Both the position numbers and the translations under genes were made by a program. 64,000 nt of DNA, from contig CP075494.1 in NCBI GenBank assembly GCA_021613535.1, positions 1,178,001 through 1,242,000 of the forward strand, in the 5' to 3' direction. This stretch comes from Adineta vaga (Eukaryota; Rotifera). Position 1 is the first letter of the stretch. Each line of letters opens with the position of its first letter. This document shows positions 12,119 through 23,409 of the stretch, piece after piece. The notes under the pieces were generated by a model. It was not told the origin of the DNA. It did not search any database and was given only the letters and a program-made list of their open reading frames with translations.

Positions 12119-13060
12119 ATGAGTAATTTTTTTCGATTTTTAATACTATATTTCTACATTGTTTTGAATGTTATCAACTGTATACAGTCAGTTCCAAATG
12201 GTTACTTATTGGGAGCATCATATGATCCTGTATTCGGTTCGAATGCAATATTCAAAATTAATCCATTAAATGGAAAATTTACAGTGTTCACACCTTTGAC
12301 GAACTACAAAGCATACGATGTTACATATGATTTTATTCATAAAATTTTCTATGTTTTTGGTAGTGAAGCAACGTTAGAAAACGAAAACTCGTTATCAGTG
12401 CTCATGATTAATCCATTCAATGGTACACAAACATATCGATCAATTACGACAGAACCTTATGGTGATATATTTGGTTTACGTGTTGATAGTAGTACAGGAA
12501 TACTATATTCAGTACAAATGAATGATATAGTAGAACCTTTAATAAGTATTGTCCAAATCGATCCAATTACATTTGTAGCTAAACGATGGGTAAATATAAC
12601 TAAAGCTAGCGGTGTACAACCTGATTCAATGGCAATTTTTTTTAATTCAACAGCTCATCAATATTTTGTAACAGTGCCCTATAGTGATGATTATGTTGTG
12701 GGTGTTGATCTCATAAAACGAAAAATTATTAGTGAAATTACTAATTCAAATTTACCAGATTATTTATGTTATGATAATAAAACAAATGCTTTTTATGGTA
12801 TGCAGAGTTTCGCGAAAGGACGTGGCTGTCGTTTAGTACGTTTAAATCCATATAATGGTACTATGGATATTATATCTAAAGATTTTGAAGATTATTTACC
12901 ATCGACTGGTGATTGTCATGATGGATATTATTTTACAATGATTGTTAAGGGTTTAGACAAACAAAACATTGTTACATTTGATTTAAGCAATAATGCAACA
13001 GTAATAGCAAATAAGCCAGCAGAATCATATCTGGATGCATTTGCATTTGTTCCACATTAG
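12119..13060 (+). CDS. Secreted propeller-like protein
   Basis: 313 residues from the ATG at 12119, which gives a good signal peptide (FLILYFYIVLNVINCIQS). The rest is built of repeated blades of roughly 45-50 residues containing I-N-P-x-N-G-type turns (KINPLNGKF, MINPFNGTQ, RLNPYNGTM), alternating with short beta strands, as in secreted beta-propellers. There are several N-glycosylation sequons (NITK, NSTA, NGTM). No catalytic motif is visible. The remnant at 14105-14982 on the other strand appears related in style. Function unknown; probably extracellular. The frame is intact and single-exon. Confidence 0.65.
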   Translation: MSNFFRFLILYFYIVLNVINCIQSVPNGYLLGASYDPVFGSNAIFKINPLNGKFTVFTPLTNYKAYDVTYDFIHKIFYVFGSEATLENENSLSVLMINPFNGTQTYRSITTEPYGDIFGLRVDSSTGILYSVQMNDIVEPLISIVQIDPITFVAKRWVNITKASGVQPDSMAIFFNSTAHQYFVTVPYSDDYVVGVDLIKRKIISEITNSNLPDYLCYDNKTNAFYGMQSFAKGRGCRLVRLNPYNGTMDIISKDFEDYLPSTGDCHDGYYFTMIVKGLDKQNIVTFDLSNNATVIANKPAESYLDAFAFVPH

Positions 13061-13340
13061 TTACAAAAGATTTTCTTTATTGCGTATTACTGTTTTTTTT
13101 TCACGGCAATAAATATATTTATACAATTTGAAATCAAGAAGAGTTTTGTCGACCGTTGAGAGCTTGAGATAGTCTATATATGCATATGTAAATATAAATA
13201 TTTGTTGCAAGAAAAATGAGCATACATTTAATTAATTTACTATTTAGTTTTGAAAAAAAGATTTTGCATTTACGGGAACAAATTAATCAGTTGAAGAAAC
13301 GTCGATCGATAAACGATACATTTTTTTATTCATTTATGTT
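13061..13340. other. Intergenic stretch
   Basis: AT-rich, with no feature seen. Confidence 0.4.
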
Positions 13341-13344
13341 AATG

Positions 13345-13990
13345 TTCTGACATCCATTGAAGCTGCACATTTTCGAGGTGGATCGTTTGTTTACAAGATT
13401 TTAAATAGTTCACGATCAACTACGTCATTCTTGCTAACGCACACTTATTTAGTCACGCATAAATCCCATCCTTGTAATGGTTCATGGATCAGCAATCAAT
13501 CACCACAACTTAAATCTCAAGTCAAATTAGAATGTTCTGAAATCTATGGTTAGTCAGGTTCCTCCATTAATTTAATACTTAGCGCACAATGCATCGATTA
13601 CTCAACAAGTTTTGATATGACAAACTATCAAAGTTCTACTGTAATTAATGTGGAAAACGCATCATGTTGTGTCCTTATAGAACGAGGTGGACAGTGGGTG
13701 TGGGTGTAGGTGAGAGCCGAGTATCACACCCACACCCTCACCCACATCCTACAAGTCAAAGTCATTTGAATACATTTGCTGCTTTATTTATGAATGGTTT
13801 TAATCCATTTAATATTGGTTTATATTTAATTTCATCAATTAATATATTTGATGAAAATAATCAGTTTAAATTATCACATAATCTTAAAGCAAATAATCAA
13901 TATATTTTACTTTTAACAACAACTGTACCAAATCAAACAGGAAATTTTACAATTATTGCATCAGGTCCTGATTATATTCAATTTATTTAA
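13345..13990 (+). pseudogene. Remnant of a secreted-protein gene interrupted by a hairpin element
   Basis: From about 13355 a frame encodes SIEAAHFRGGSFVYKIL and continues past one in-frame TAG (about 13550) to ENASCCVLIERGG near 13690. There the sequence turns into a telomere-like hairpin (13685-13752). Beyond it a second coding piece reads HLNTFAALFMNGFNPFNIGL through QTGNFTIIASGPDYIQFI to the TAA at 13990. The two pieces look like parts of extracellular protein families I have seen in rotifers, but I cannot name a domain with certainty. The N-terminus, the stop and the hairpin all indicate decay. The open frame at 13664-13990 crosses the hairpin and is not a real gene. Confidence 0.5.
13685..13752. 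repeat. Telomere-like hairpin inside a gene remnant
   Basis: The GTGGGTGTGGGTGTAGGTGAG arm is followed after about 10 bp by a CACACCCACACCCTCACCCAC arm. Coding remnants lie directly on both sides. Confidence 0.72.
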
Positions 13991-14104
13991 GAAAATAAGA
14001 TTTTGGTGAAGGGATAAAAATTTCATGTCTTTGACATTTTCAAAAATAAATCTTCAATCATGTTTTCTCTTTCTGAAGTGAAATTATAATTGCTAAATTT
14101 CCTT

Positions 14105-14982
14105 TTAATGAATAAATTGTTTAATAAACCATCCATATGAAAAATAATTAGCTTTTGGAAGAAGAATCAACTTCGATTCTGATCCATCTACTTTAACATA
14201 GGAAACTCCTTGTACAAACGGTCCAGTTAATTTAATAGATGCATAAAAAATATTTTCCGCAATATCATATGCCGAAAGTGAAGTAACAACAATATTTGGA
14301 TCGTCATAAATATTTCCAACATCTTTACTAATTCCACCTTTAGTTCGATCTAAAATTCCAACAGAAGAAACAACATGAACACTTGTATTTATATATGTTG
14401 TATACATAGTAAATGTTTTATAATCAAATCTCATACTAATCGGTGAGAAATTCATTTTTGTTTTCCAATCAACACCACCCGAATTACTTGTATTAATATA
14501 CCTACATATGTAAAATGTTGATCTTCATTCATCATTAGAAAATATTTTCGACAAATTGGACAATAACTTGATATATGAGTTGGTTTCATATTATGAATTG
14601 TTCCTAAGATTTGTTTAATATTTCCATTATTTGTATCAATTTCAACGATGGATGTCACATTTTCTTCATCAGTTTCAATATGTGTTAATAACACTTAATA
14701 TTATTTGATTGTTATTATTTGGTGCGGCAATATAAACAACATCAGCATTTGGATCATATGTTAATGGTAAAACAGAGTATTTGATGTTTTGAGGATTTCC
14801 AACATCGTTTATATCTAATTTACTCTAAATTGTGATGTATCGAAATTAAGTGTTCCATAATAAACATGAGTTTGATCAGAATCAGAAAATAAACCATGAA
14901 GAATATGCGGTGAATCTTGTTTTGCTAAACAAATTGATTTTATTACAGATATGATGAAGAGAACTAGAAATAGTTTCATCAT
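14105..14982 (-). pseudogene. Decayed secreted-protein gene (at least three frameshifts)
   Basis: On the minus strand an ATG at 14982 starts a signal peptide (MKLFLVLFIISVIKSICLA). Coding sequence then continues in changing frames: LHGLFSDSDQTHVYYGTLNF, then NDVGNPQNIKYSVLPLTYD, then THIETDEENVTSIVEIDTNN, then KMNFSPISMRFDYKTFTMY, to the stop at 14105. Frame changes fall near 14823, 14695 and 14500. None coincides with a plausible GT-AG intron, so these are indels. The style (secreted, beta-rich, short repeated blades) resembles the intact gene at 12119-13060, suggesting an old paralogue in inverted orientation. Confidence 0.65.
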
Positions 14983-15444
14983 TTATAAAATTAACTAGAG
15001 TAAAAGAAATGAAATGTAGTATCACGATGATCTCTTGTGTGTTTTATATCCTGTAGAATTCGCTTATCTTTTGCTGATAGATACGACCTATTAAAATAAT
15101 ACTGTCATGATGAAAAGAACAAAAAAAAGTACTAAAATAATAATTTTGTATAGATATTTGTTGACCGTTAAGTACTTTACCTAGGAGTTGTCGTTTTTGA
15201 TCAGTACTATTTTATGATCACCGAATTTGCTCACAGGAATATTACGAAACCGATTGGTTCCGTACTGGATTATTTGACATGCAAACAGTTGTTTATTTTC
15301 AATAGAAATGTTCGTTAAGAAAGAATAATTTAAAGGTGTGAGTAAAGAGAGACACAATTGTTCGTTTGAATTGAAACTTTTTATTATATAATTACAAATT
15401 GGAAGCTTTAGTATGCGAAAAATTGTCTTAAATTATAGAGTTAT
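14983..15444. other. Intergenic stretch
   Basis: Spacer upstream of the decayed gene and downstream of the EEP gene. No feature recognised. Confidence 0.4.
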
Positions 15445-15517
15445 TCTTGAGGGTGGGTGTGGGTGTTTTTGAATACTGATGCTCTTAGACCAACGCCCTC
15501 ATCCACATCCACACCCT
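15445..15517. repeat. Telomere-like hairpin overlapping the end of the EEP gene
   Basis: The arms are TTGAGGGTGGGTGTGGGTGT and the matching side of CCACATCCACACCC. On the minus strand the last codons of the preceding gene run into this element, and its stop codon lies inside it (15485-15487). Confidence 0.7.
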
Positions 15518-17287
15518 TTGCAGGATTGAGGGGAAGTCGTGCTTCCCTATCAGGAAATCGCTAGGATTAACCTCCTCTGGCCCATAAAAGGTAACGTTCC
15601 CATCCAGCTGACCATCTTTAAAATTATGTTTCCCCGACATTATCCAATGCTCTTTTCTAAATAGATCTTACACATATTAGTATATGAATTTTAAGAATAC
15701 GATTACATACCCAAGTTCTCCTTTATTCTCAAATGTGCCACGTTTGAAAATCCACACGCCGAATGGAGTACCATCAATGTAAACTTTCTCAAAGAATTGT
15801 ATTCCTTGTAAATGATTCACACGCTTTTGACTCAAGTCGAATATCTGTCAACGGAAATTATAGTGAAAACGTCCTTTAATCTATTGAATCAAAATAAACG
15901 AATGTATCTCCAGTCAACAAATACCAATCATCAATGAGATCTCGGTTTTATTCTTTAGACAAACATTCGTATGAGTTCTTTTACGGCATGCTGCAGTCAT
16001 TTAATACTCATCGATTCAATGAAACTTACCAAAAGATTGGAGCCGGTACGAGTCATGGGTTCGGCAACTTTAAATACGGCCTCTACCTTGGCTGCACGAT
16101 CCCCGGAATGCTTAGCTGCACTCTAGAAAGGTATAAAAGAACTAATGAATCGTTGATATTTCGCGAAATTTACCTCGAGATCCTCTAGTGTAACGACGTC
16201 CACACCTACAAGCGTTTCTTGTGTTCCTTGATATCTATGGCTGTATAAAATAAAAATAAAAAAACGAAGGGAATTAATTAGAATCATAAGGAAGACATGA
16301 ATTGCATTGATCTTATGAACTAAGATCGAAATTTCCGAATTGTCTTAATTTTATTGAACCTCATCCTCAACTGATGATGCAACTCTTTAACAAGATGAAA
16401 ACAGTATATTGTCATGGCAGCTGTTCTCTAGCAATAGGTCGAAACGCATCATGATTGCTATAAACTCACGTCTTATAATCTAATTTTGCCAAGACGGGTA
16501 AATGATCAGATGGATAATATTTATTATTATGATGATCAGTTAAATGTTGATGTGTCAAGGTTTTAAAATATGTTGGTGTAATGAAAATATAATCTATTCG
16601 ACTATCGATATCAAATTCTACATTGAACGTAGACCAAGTACCATTAGGACCCTCATGAGACTCTTCAGACAATTCTTTTGCATCTCCAAAATCAGAATCA
16701 TTTATAATAGTACGATATGCACGAGAGTTAGATTCTGTATTAAAATCACCAGTTAATATTACCGGTGTCGATCCAGCCTTTTCTTTGATCTTTTTTAAAA
16801 TAAGATCAGCACTTTTTTCACGAGCTTCACAACTTCTATGATCCAAATGTGTATTAAAATGATATATTTCCTTTTCCGTTTTTCGATCTTTGAGTTTTAC
16901 CCAACTGCAAATTCTTGGGCAATCAGCTCCCCATCCTCTCTCACCAATTTCGCCCGTGTCTGATAACCAAAAAGTACCGTCCTCAAGCCATTCAAATCGA
17001 TCGCATCGATAGAATACACCACCAAATTCACCACCCTCACGTCCATCATCACGACCAACACCATAAGAATCGTAATCATATAATCCATTTCTTAAACCAC
17101 TCATTTGTCCTGAAAGAGCTTCTTGAACACCAAATAAATCAGGACTATACCTACGAATAAGGTTAATAACACTATCTTTACGATAGTACCACGTATTATT
17201 CCTTGACGGAATAAGTGACCAGTCATTCAGAGTATTTACACGAATGTTATATGTCATGACCTTTAATGTAGTAGTATTCGATGCCAT
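15485..17287 (-). CDS. Endonuclease/exonuclease/phosphatase family protein with C-terminal extension, five exons
   Basis: Exons by splice signals and phase: 16470-17287, 16174-16240, 16030-16122, 15711-15844, 15485-15656 (818+67+93+134+172 nt, 427 residues plus stop). Exon 1 alone is a full EEP domain: MTYNIR, LFGVQEA, FNTHLDHR, LTGDFN and SDHLPVLA are the metal-binding and catalytic motifs of DNase I-like phosphodiesterases. It most resembles bacterial secreted or cytosolic EEP enzymes, so horizontal acquisition followed by gain of 3' exons is possible. Exon 1 has a stop just beyond an AC/GTGAGT donor; splicing across 229 nt restores frame (KT-HRYQGTQETL). The later exons encode GTPFGVWIFKRGTF and NFKDGQLDGNVTFYG, faintly MORN-like. 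The last about 10 residues come from a telomere-like hairpin. An intronless 273-residue form is the alternative. Confidence 0.72.
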
Positions 17288-18138
17288 TGCTATAGATAAA
17301 ACGACAATAAAATCTAAAAAGAAAAACTAATAATACTTTTTTCAAATATCACAGTTATATCAAATATTAAAATTTTCAGTGAGAAAAAAACCCACAACCT
17401 TACATTCAAATAAAGAAAGACGATAAAAATATGACAGCTCAGTCTCCCGAATCCAGGATATAAAGAGGAAAGAATCTGAATATAGTGATTATAGTATATC
17501 TATGAATGTATCAAAAATAAAACCCCAAGACACGAAGACAATAATAACAAAATGTATGATACACACGTATATGTATATTCTTTCTCCTACAAAATAAGAG
17601 AAAAAGAAGAAGTCCTTGCTAAGAAAAACTGAAATAACTCAATGATAGGGTATTACTAACATCACTGATTCATTTGTAAACAGAATATATTATTGGACAA
17701 AAGATAGCAGAGCAATATATTAAGAATCTATCGCCATCTATAAACATACTAAATTCAAAAAGCAATAAGAACGTATTTATCAAATATATCAGTTATCCGA
17801 TGATAGAAATATAAAGTGATTATATCAAAAGAATTATGCAGATTGAAAATTCTTTATTTTTAAATATCTCAATGATAAAGTTTATATTTCATATATTGAG
17901 AATTTCATATTAATATCTGTGGCACTCATAAGATTCAAGTAACATTTAAATATCCAATTGTATGATAACTCTATACTGATCCTCATCGCTACGTTGCGTA
18001 CTAAAATTTCTATTTTAACGATAGAAGAAAAATGACGCACATTATCCCAATGATATTTGTTCTTCTTTACTATCAACTACTGTCTACTATAGCTTTATTG
18101 TCCGACTAACTCGCAGAAAAATCGACATAAGCAAGAAC
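17288..18138. other. Intergenic stretch
   Basis: AT-rich spacer upstream of the minus-strand EEP gene. The open frame at 17882-18076 has no support. No RNA gene or mobile element recognised. Confidence 0.45.
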
Positions 18139-18184
18139 AAGGGTGTGGATGTTTGAGAAGAAGACATAATCTCACCCACACCCT
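18139..18184. repeat. Short telomere-like hairpin
   Basis: AGGGTGTGGATGTTTGAGA opposite TCTCACCCACACCCT; a compact 46-bp member of the family. Confidence 0.62.
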
Positions 18185-18416
18185 AAAGTAAAGTTATACC
18201 CTGCTCGCTTATATCCTCTTGCTCTCTTTCGGTCAAAGTTCATATATAAAACATATAGCTTCTTCATTTTCCTCTCAAGAATGAACATAGTCTGGCAAAA
18301 GATATCACTCGATGAATAAACCAGATTGAAAGGAAAAAAATACAAATTACCCTTTCTTTCTTTCTTTCTCTTTTCATCTTGCTTGTGTTCTTTCCACAGA
18401 TACACATAAAACACAG

Positions 18417-19413
18417 ATGTTCTCTGCTGATAAAATTGATTCTCGAATCTATCTCGGTAACCTAAAATCAGCACAAAACTTACCTTCAAATATTACTCAT
18501 GTCTTAACTGTTCTTGATTCTCAACCAACATTTAAAGAAGATAATTGTTCAGCCAAGATCAAACGTCTCTATATCAATTCTCATGATGTATCTCATATGG
18601 ATCTTCTAAGTGAATTTGAACAATGTTATGATTTTATTGTACAAGCATTAGAAGAAAATGACATGAATCAGGTGTTGATTCATTGCTATGCAGGGAGAAG
18701 TCGTAGTGCTACAATTGCTTTAATGTATTTGATGAAAAAGTATCAATACACTTATGAAGAAGCTGAGAAACATTTAAAACAAAGACGACCAGATATCGCA
18801 GTCAATGAAGGTATTTTTCTGAAGAAAATCTTTCTAAACTGATGAGTTTTTAATATAAGTATGTTGGATGATAAAAATAGGAGTTCGCATACACATAAGT
18901 TCTTTGTTTTATCTCTTTTCTATCGCTATCTTTTCACTTATTATTCATTATACAGGATTTAAACGTGAACTTCAACTTTTCTTCGAATTCGGATACACTA
19001 TTGATCGTCAACACAAATGTTATCTGGCACATCAACTTGAATGTCTTCGACTGAAGTATATTGAAACCTATGGTTATGAAGCAAAACGTCAAATAAAACA
19101 ACAATTCTTAGCACTTCTCTCAGCTTCAGTATCGTCTGATGAGAGCTCTCCACCATACTATTCATGCAGAGAATGTAAAACAAAATTATTTATGGAGACG
19201 GATGTCATTTATAAAGATTTGAATTACATCTATTTAACTTATATTTCATTGATAGTTGAACAATTTGGTCCATATGCTCATGGTGATTTAAAGTGTCAAA
19301 AATGTGAGAAGAAATTGGGCAGTTATCGATTACAAGGGAAAATAGTAAATAATATACAACAAAAACCTTGTTTTGAATTTGATTTAAAACTGCTTGTTAC
19401 AATAAATGAATGA
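18417..19413 (+). CDS. DUSP12: Dual-specificity phosphatase, DUSP12-like, two exons
   Basis: Exon 1 18417-18810 and exon 2 18956-19413 join in phase 1 (donor G/GTATTT, acceptor TACAG/GA), giving 283 residues. Exon 1 is the catalytic domain with the signature HCYAGRSRSAT (nucleophile Cys about residue 91) and an upstream general-acid Asp around residues 57-62. Exon 2 reads GFKRELQLFFEFGYTID, then the CREC and CQKC pairs followed by KLGSY, which match the C-terminal zinc-binding region of DUSP12/YVH1. The last Cys pair of that region is not well kept. The family dephosphorylates Tyr and Ser/Thr, and YVH1 acts in 60S ribosome maturation. The assignment rests on the combination of the two halves; a generic atypical DUSP is the fallback. 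Confidence 0.78.
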
Positions 19414-20234
19414 GAGGAATTTGTTTTTGTTTCAAATAAAATATTAAGCGTCAAGCAAGTCGACAAATTTTTGCGATTGGGTATAGATGAGACGCCTACA
19501 CACTTACCCTCAAGATGAAATTTGATCATCGAATTTGTCAAAAATTAAAATTGTAATTGATATCACTTCAAGTTAAACAATAGTCTCGTAATCTTGCTGA
19601 TTTATAACAAAATATTTCTCTATATCTTCATATTCTGATGAATAGTTATTGCACCACATCAATCCTCATGACCTTCTTTTTCTTTATTCACTTTAGAATT
19701 ATTTATTCATTAGTATCAAAGTTCCTGTATGATCGAAATGTAATCTAACATTATAAAAATTTCTAGTTACGATTTTAGAGAGGATTGAGAATGAAATTGA
19801 TTTTACAAAAAAAATGAGTATTTTGCTTTCGAAAGTTAATCACTATTTGAGCAAAAAAGTTGGAATTATTTCCTCGTATGTAAAGTTGCTAGATCAGTCC
19901 GTCTTACTATTGAAACACGCAGAAAATACATGTCTTCCACAGTCGAAGGTTAAGTGAGTCGTTATGACGAGCGTTACTTGTTCTAATAAAATAAATGATG
20001 AATGAAAATTACACAATATGTAGAAAGCTAAGAGGGATTTCAACACATGTACACAATTTAGACATTTTTTCCTTTTCATTTCACATACATGACTTGTTTA
20101 TCACTGTCATTATAATGGGTATTTTCACAAGATACGAGTAAGATGGTATTTTTCTCTTTACTTTTATTATATGATGATGTTTTGTATTTAAATAGAGATT
20201 TCATTATTCATTTTTCAAAGAATTTATAATTCTA
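19414..20234. other. Intergenic stretch with one degenerate GT/AC hairpin
   Basis: A weak hairpin-like piece (TGGGTATAGATGAG...CACACTTACCCTCAAGATG) lies at 19478-19516; it may be an old copy of the telomere-like family. Otherwise AT-rich with nothing seen. Confidence 0.4.
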
Positions 20235-22307
20235 ATGGCAACTAACGAATGTATTGTACATTCTTGTAGGAATGTACCTAATTTTCATACAATTTTTAAT
20301 AACCTTCGTCTTGAAAATATATTTTCTAATGATGTTTATCAAGAATTACCAAAACGATGTTGTTCATGTAAAGGAATGAAAGGTAAATAGAATTAATTAA
20401 TAAGATTTTGATTTTGACTTTTAATTTAGGATTAAAAACTATTAATCGTCAGATTTTACGAGAAATGTGTGAAGATATTGTATTATCATTAAATTCTACA
20501 CTTAAATTTCGATTCTCATCAAACATGAACAAGTTTGTTAAATTGAAAAGAAATCAAATATTCGGTATCTTAAACTATATTTAGATTTTTATTAACGGAA
20601 AAAGAGGAAGAAAATAATCAATACTTAACTGATACAACAGATGATGAACAATCACAAGACTCAATTTCAACAAATGATAATATAAATATAAATTTTCTTC
20701 ATCAGCCTATCGTATCGACAAATGAATTTAACAATTTTAGTACAGATTTATCAAAAATGGCCTTAATCGATCGATTGAATTCACTGGAAGATTCTATAAA
20801 TCAAGAAAATACAGAAGGCAAATTCTTAAAAGGTATGTTCATTCTATTTCTATTAAATTCAATGAAAAATTAGATTTGAGATTTTTATAAATATTACTAT
20901 TATATATTTTAGTTTTAGAAACATTTGAAGTAATAAAAGTAACTGATGGATGTATTGTACATAATTCTAAATATCGATCAAAATTTAATAATGCTATTAA
21001 TTTAATTCGATTGGGAAAAAATTATAATCAACAAATTTATCATGAATTACCTAAACGATGTTGTTCATGTAATGGAAAAAAAGGTTAAATATTTTATATT
21101 GAAATTATATTTGATTTTATTATTTATTTTAGGTTTAAATATTATTGATCTTAATGTATTAATTAATATATGTGATGAAATTGTATCAGATCAATCAAGA
21201 AAACCAATACCGAATGAATCTTCCTATGATTTTACTCTTCCGTTTCAACCAAAAACAGACTTTCGAGAACGTCGCGAAAGAATTTGTCGTTTTATTGGAA
21301 AAAAAGGTCGAAATTTAAAAGTTTTACGAGATAAATATAATATTTCTATTCACATTAACAATAAGCATTCAAATAGAAGACAAGAATTAATTAATCCAGA
21401 TGAAATGCACGTGATTATTAAGATGAAAAACAAATTAAAGACAGATACAATCTATTTTGATGAAATAAAACAAGAAATAAATGAGAAATGGGAAGAAGCA
21501 AGTGAAATTCGATTTATTCAAAAACAATTTACTTTTGATCATAATCAATTTCAATTTATTTCTCTTTCATTGGAATCGAATCTTTCATTGGAATCGAATC
21601 TTTCATTGGAAGAACAACATGATATAATAGGTCGTTTTATTGGAAAAAAAGGAGAGAATTTACGTAATTTAGAAGGTCAATATAATATTTGTTTAAATAT
21701 TATTAATCAACAATCTTCTTATCGAAAATCATTTGAAAAACTTATTGAAAGACAAGAAAATAATGTTTATGTATTTATTACTAAGAAAAATCAATCAATA
21801 ACAAATGAAATTTCTATTGAAAAAATCAAAGAACAAATAATTGAAAAATGGAAAGAAGCAAGTATTGAACCTAATGATGAGGATGATGAATTATTTCATT
21901 TTTTATCACTTTCATTCGAATCAAACGTTACTTTGAAAGAACGTCGCAGAAAAATTGGTTGTCTTATCGGAAAAAATAGTCAAATTTTACATAATTTACA
22001 AGAAAAATATAATATCAACATACAAATCGTTGATCAATTTTCTAAAAAGAATATTCGAAGGAAATTCAATAAAATAAAAGATAAAAATAAATTAAATAAA
22101 ATTTATATATTAATTACAAATAATAACAAATTAGCAATGGATACAATTCTTATTGATAATATTAAACAACAAATAATTAAACAATGGACAAATAACAATG
22201 AATCTATTAATAACAATAATACTCAATTAAACTCTCTACCAGCATCACCAATCGAATTCAATTCCGATAATCGATGGCATCAAAAGAAAAATTATCGTAG
22301 AAAATAA
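20235..22307 (+). CDS. Triple-KH-domain RNA-binding protein with duplicated Cys module, five exons
   Basis: Exons 20235-20382, 20430-20532, 20585-20832, 20913-21083, 21133-22307 (148+103+248+171+1175 nt, 614 residues plus stop); every junction has GT/AG and keeps phase. The N-terminal half carries the same module twice: CIVHSCR...ELPKRCCSCKGMKGL and CIVHNSK...ELPKRCCSCNGKKGL, each followed by a helix with a conserved Cys (MCEDIV/ICDEIV). The large last exon has three KH repeats with GxxG loops: IGKKGRNL (about 21292), IGKKGENL (about 21640) and IGKNSQIL (about 21966). The third loop lacks the second glycine, so its nucleic-acid binding may be weak. KH domains bind single-stranded RNA or DNA. 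The Cys module is not one I can name; it may bind zinc. Confidence 0.75.
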
Positions 22308-22920
22308 ACTATCATATATTGAATATTTTTTCTTTTATTTGTTAATACATATTAATTCACTTATAAATATCACCCGTGTATTAAATATAAATAAATGCGA
22401 AAACTTCGGATTTTATCCGAAAGTTATGTGTACTGCAAAAAGTGTATGAGATACAAGATATAGGGAAATATCATTATTTTTTCAATAACTCACCAATGGC
22501 TCGGTCAATCTGGCTCATCTTGGAACTCGAGCGAGATATTGTTGTGACAATACTCTAGCAAGTTTCATCATAATCAGATTAGCCTTTCGGAAGTTATTAT
22601 GTAAACGAAACGATGGACGGATACATCGATTGATTCTAGTTATGCGCTCACTTTTTCCGTACACTTGAAAAAGTACAAGGTTCTGAATCTGTTATCTATA
22701 CGATATTGTTGTTACCTGGATTATGTTCATCTGAGGCCTTCCAATTCAAAGAAATTATGTTATGAATGAACTTCAACATTTTTCACCAACCAACACACTT
22801 AAAATGACTTGGCTGAAAGTCACTGAAGTCTTCCTGCTGACCCCCACTGTGATGATTTTCCATAGACGACGCTTTAGCTCTGATGAAGCTACGCTTTCCT
22901 TTATTTCTTCCTATCATATA
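22308..22920. other. Intergenic stretch
   Basis: No coding signal seen. GTACACTTGAAAAAGTAC near 22656 is a small palindrome. Confidence 0.4.
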
Positions 22921-22987
22921 TCTTGAGGGTGGGTGTGGTGTGGGTGAGGGTATGTGATTTCAAATCTTTACTCATTTTCACACCCAA
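22921..22987. repeat. Telomere-like hairpin (uneven arms)
   Basis: A long left arm (TCTTGAGGGTGGGTGTGGTG and beyond) with a short right arm (TTTTCACACCCAAATG). Confidence 0.6.
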
Positions 22988-23130
22988 ATGCTGAAAACAA
23001 ATATTGTGTTCCTTGCCATTTATTTATAGACGAGTGATATTTACAAGAAAAATTCTATCGTCTTCCTTTTCACCTGCTTAACGCAATGTAGTCAATTTGA
23101 AGTTTTACATGCATGAAAGTGTAAGAAACG

Positions 23131-23216
23131 CATCTTGAGGGTGGGTGTGGGTGTGAGTGCGATTGTTTCCTCTATCCAACACCCACACCCACACCCACAC
23201 CCACACCCTCAAGATG
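23131..23216. repeat. Best-preserved telomere-like hairpin element
   Basis: Begins CATCTTGAGGGTGGGTGTGG and ends CCCACACCCTCAAGATG, giving inverted ends CATCTTGAGGGTG. The right arm holds five ACACCC-type units. It defines the consensus for the family. The open frame at 23105-23302 is an artefact of this repeat. Confidence 0.82.
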
Positions 23217-23255
23217 ATAATGTTTGCACACCTGTATATCCAAACCAAAATGAAC

Positions 23256-23338
23256 CATCTCGAGGGTGTGGTTGAGTGTATGTTTGAATAGGTGCCAGTC
23301 AATGTCTTTATCCATCCTCATCCTCACCCACACCCTTA
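23256..23338. repeat. Telomere-like hairpin, adjacent copy
   Basis: CATCTCGAGGGTGTGG at the left and CTCACCCACACCCTTAA at the right, only 39 bp from the previous copy. Confidence 0.7.
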
Positions 23339-23409
23339 ATTGGAATTAAATAATTTTTATTCTAAACGATTCAATTATCTTTCTTCTCTTGACTTTTACT
23401 TTAACTTAC

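Noticed and set aside
23105-23302. Val/Trp repeat protein (VWVWVWV)
   Set aside because: Translation of telomere-like GTGTGG repeats.
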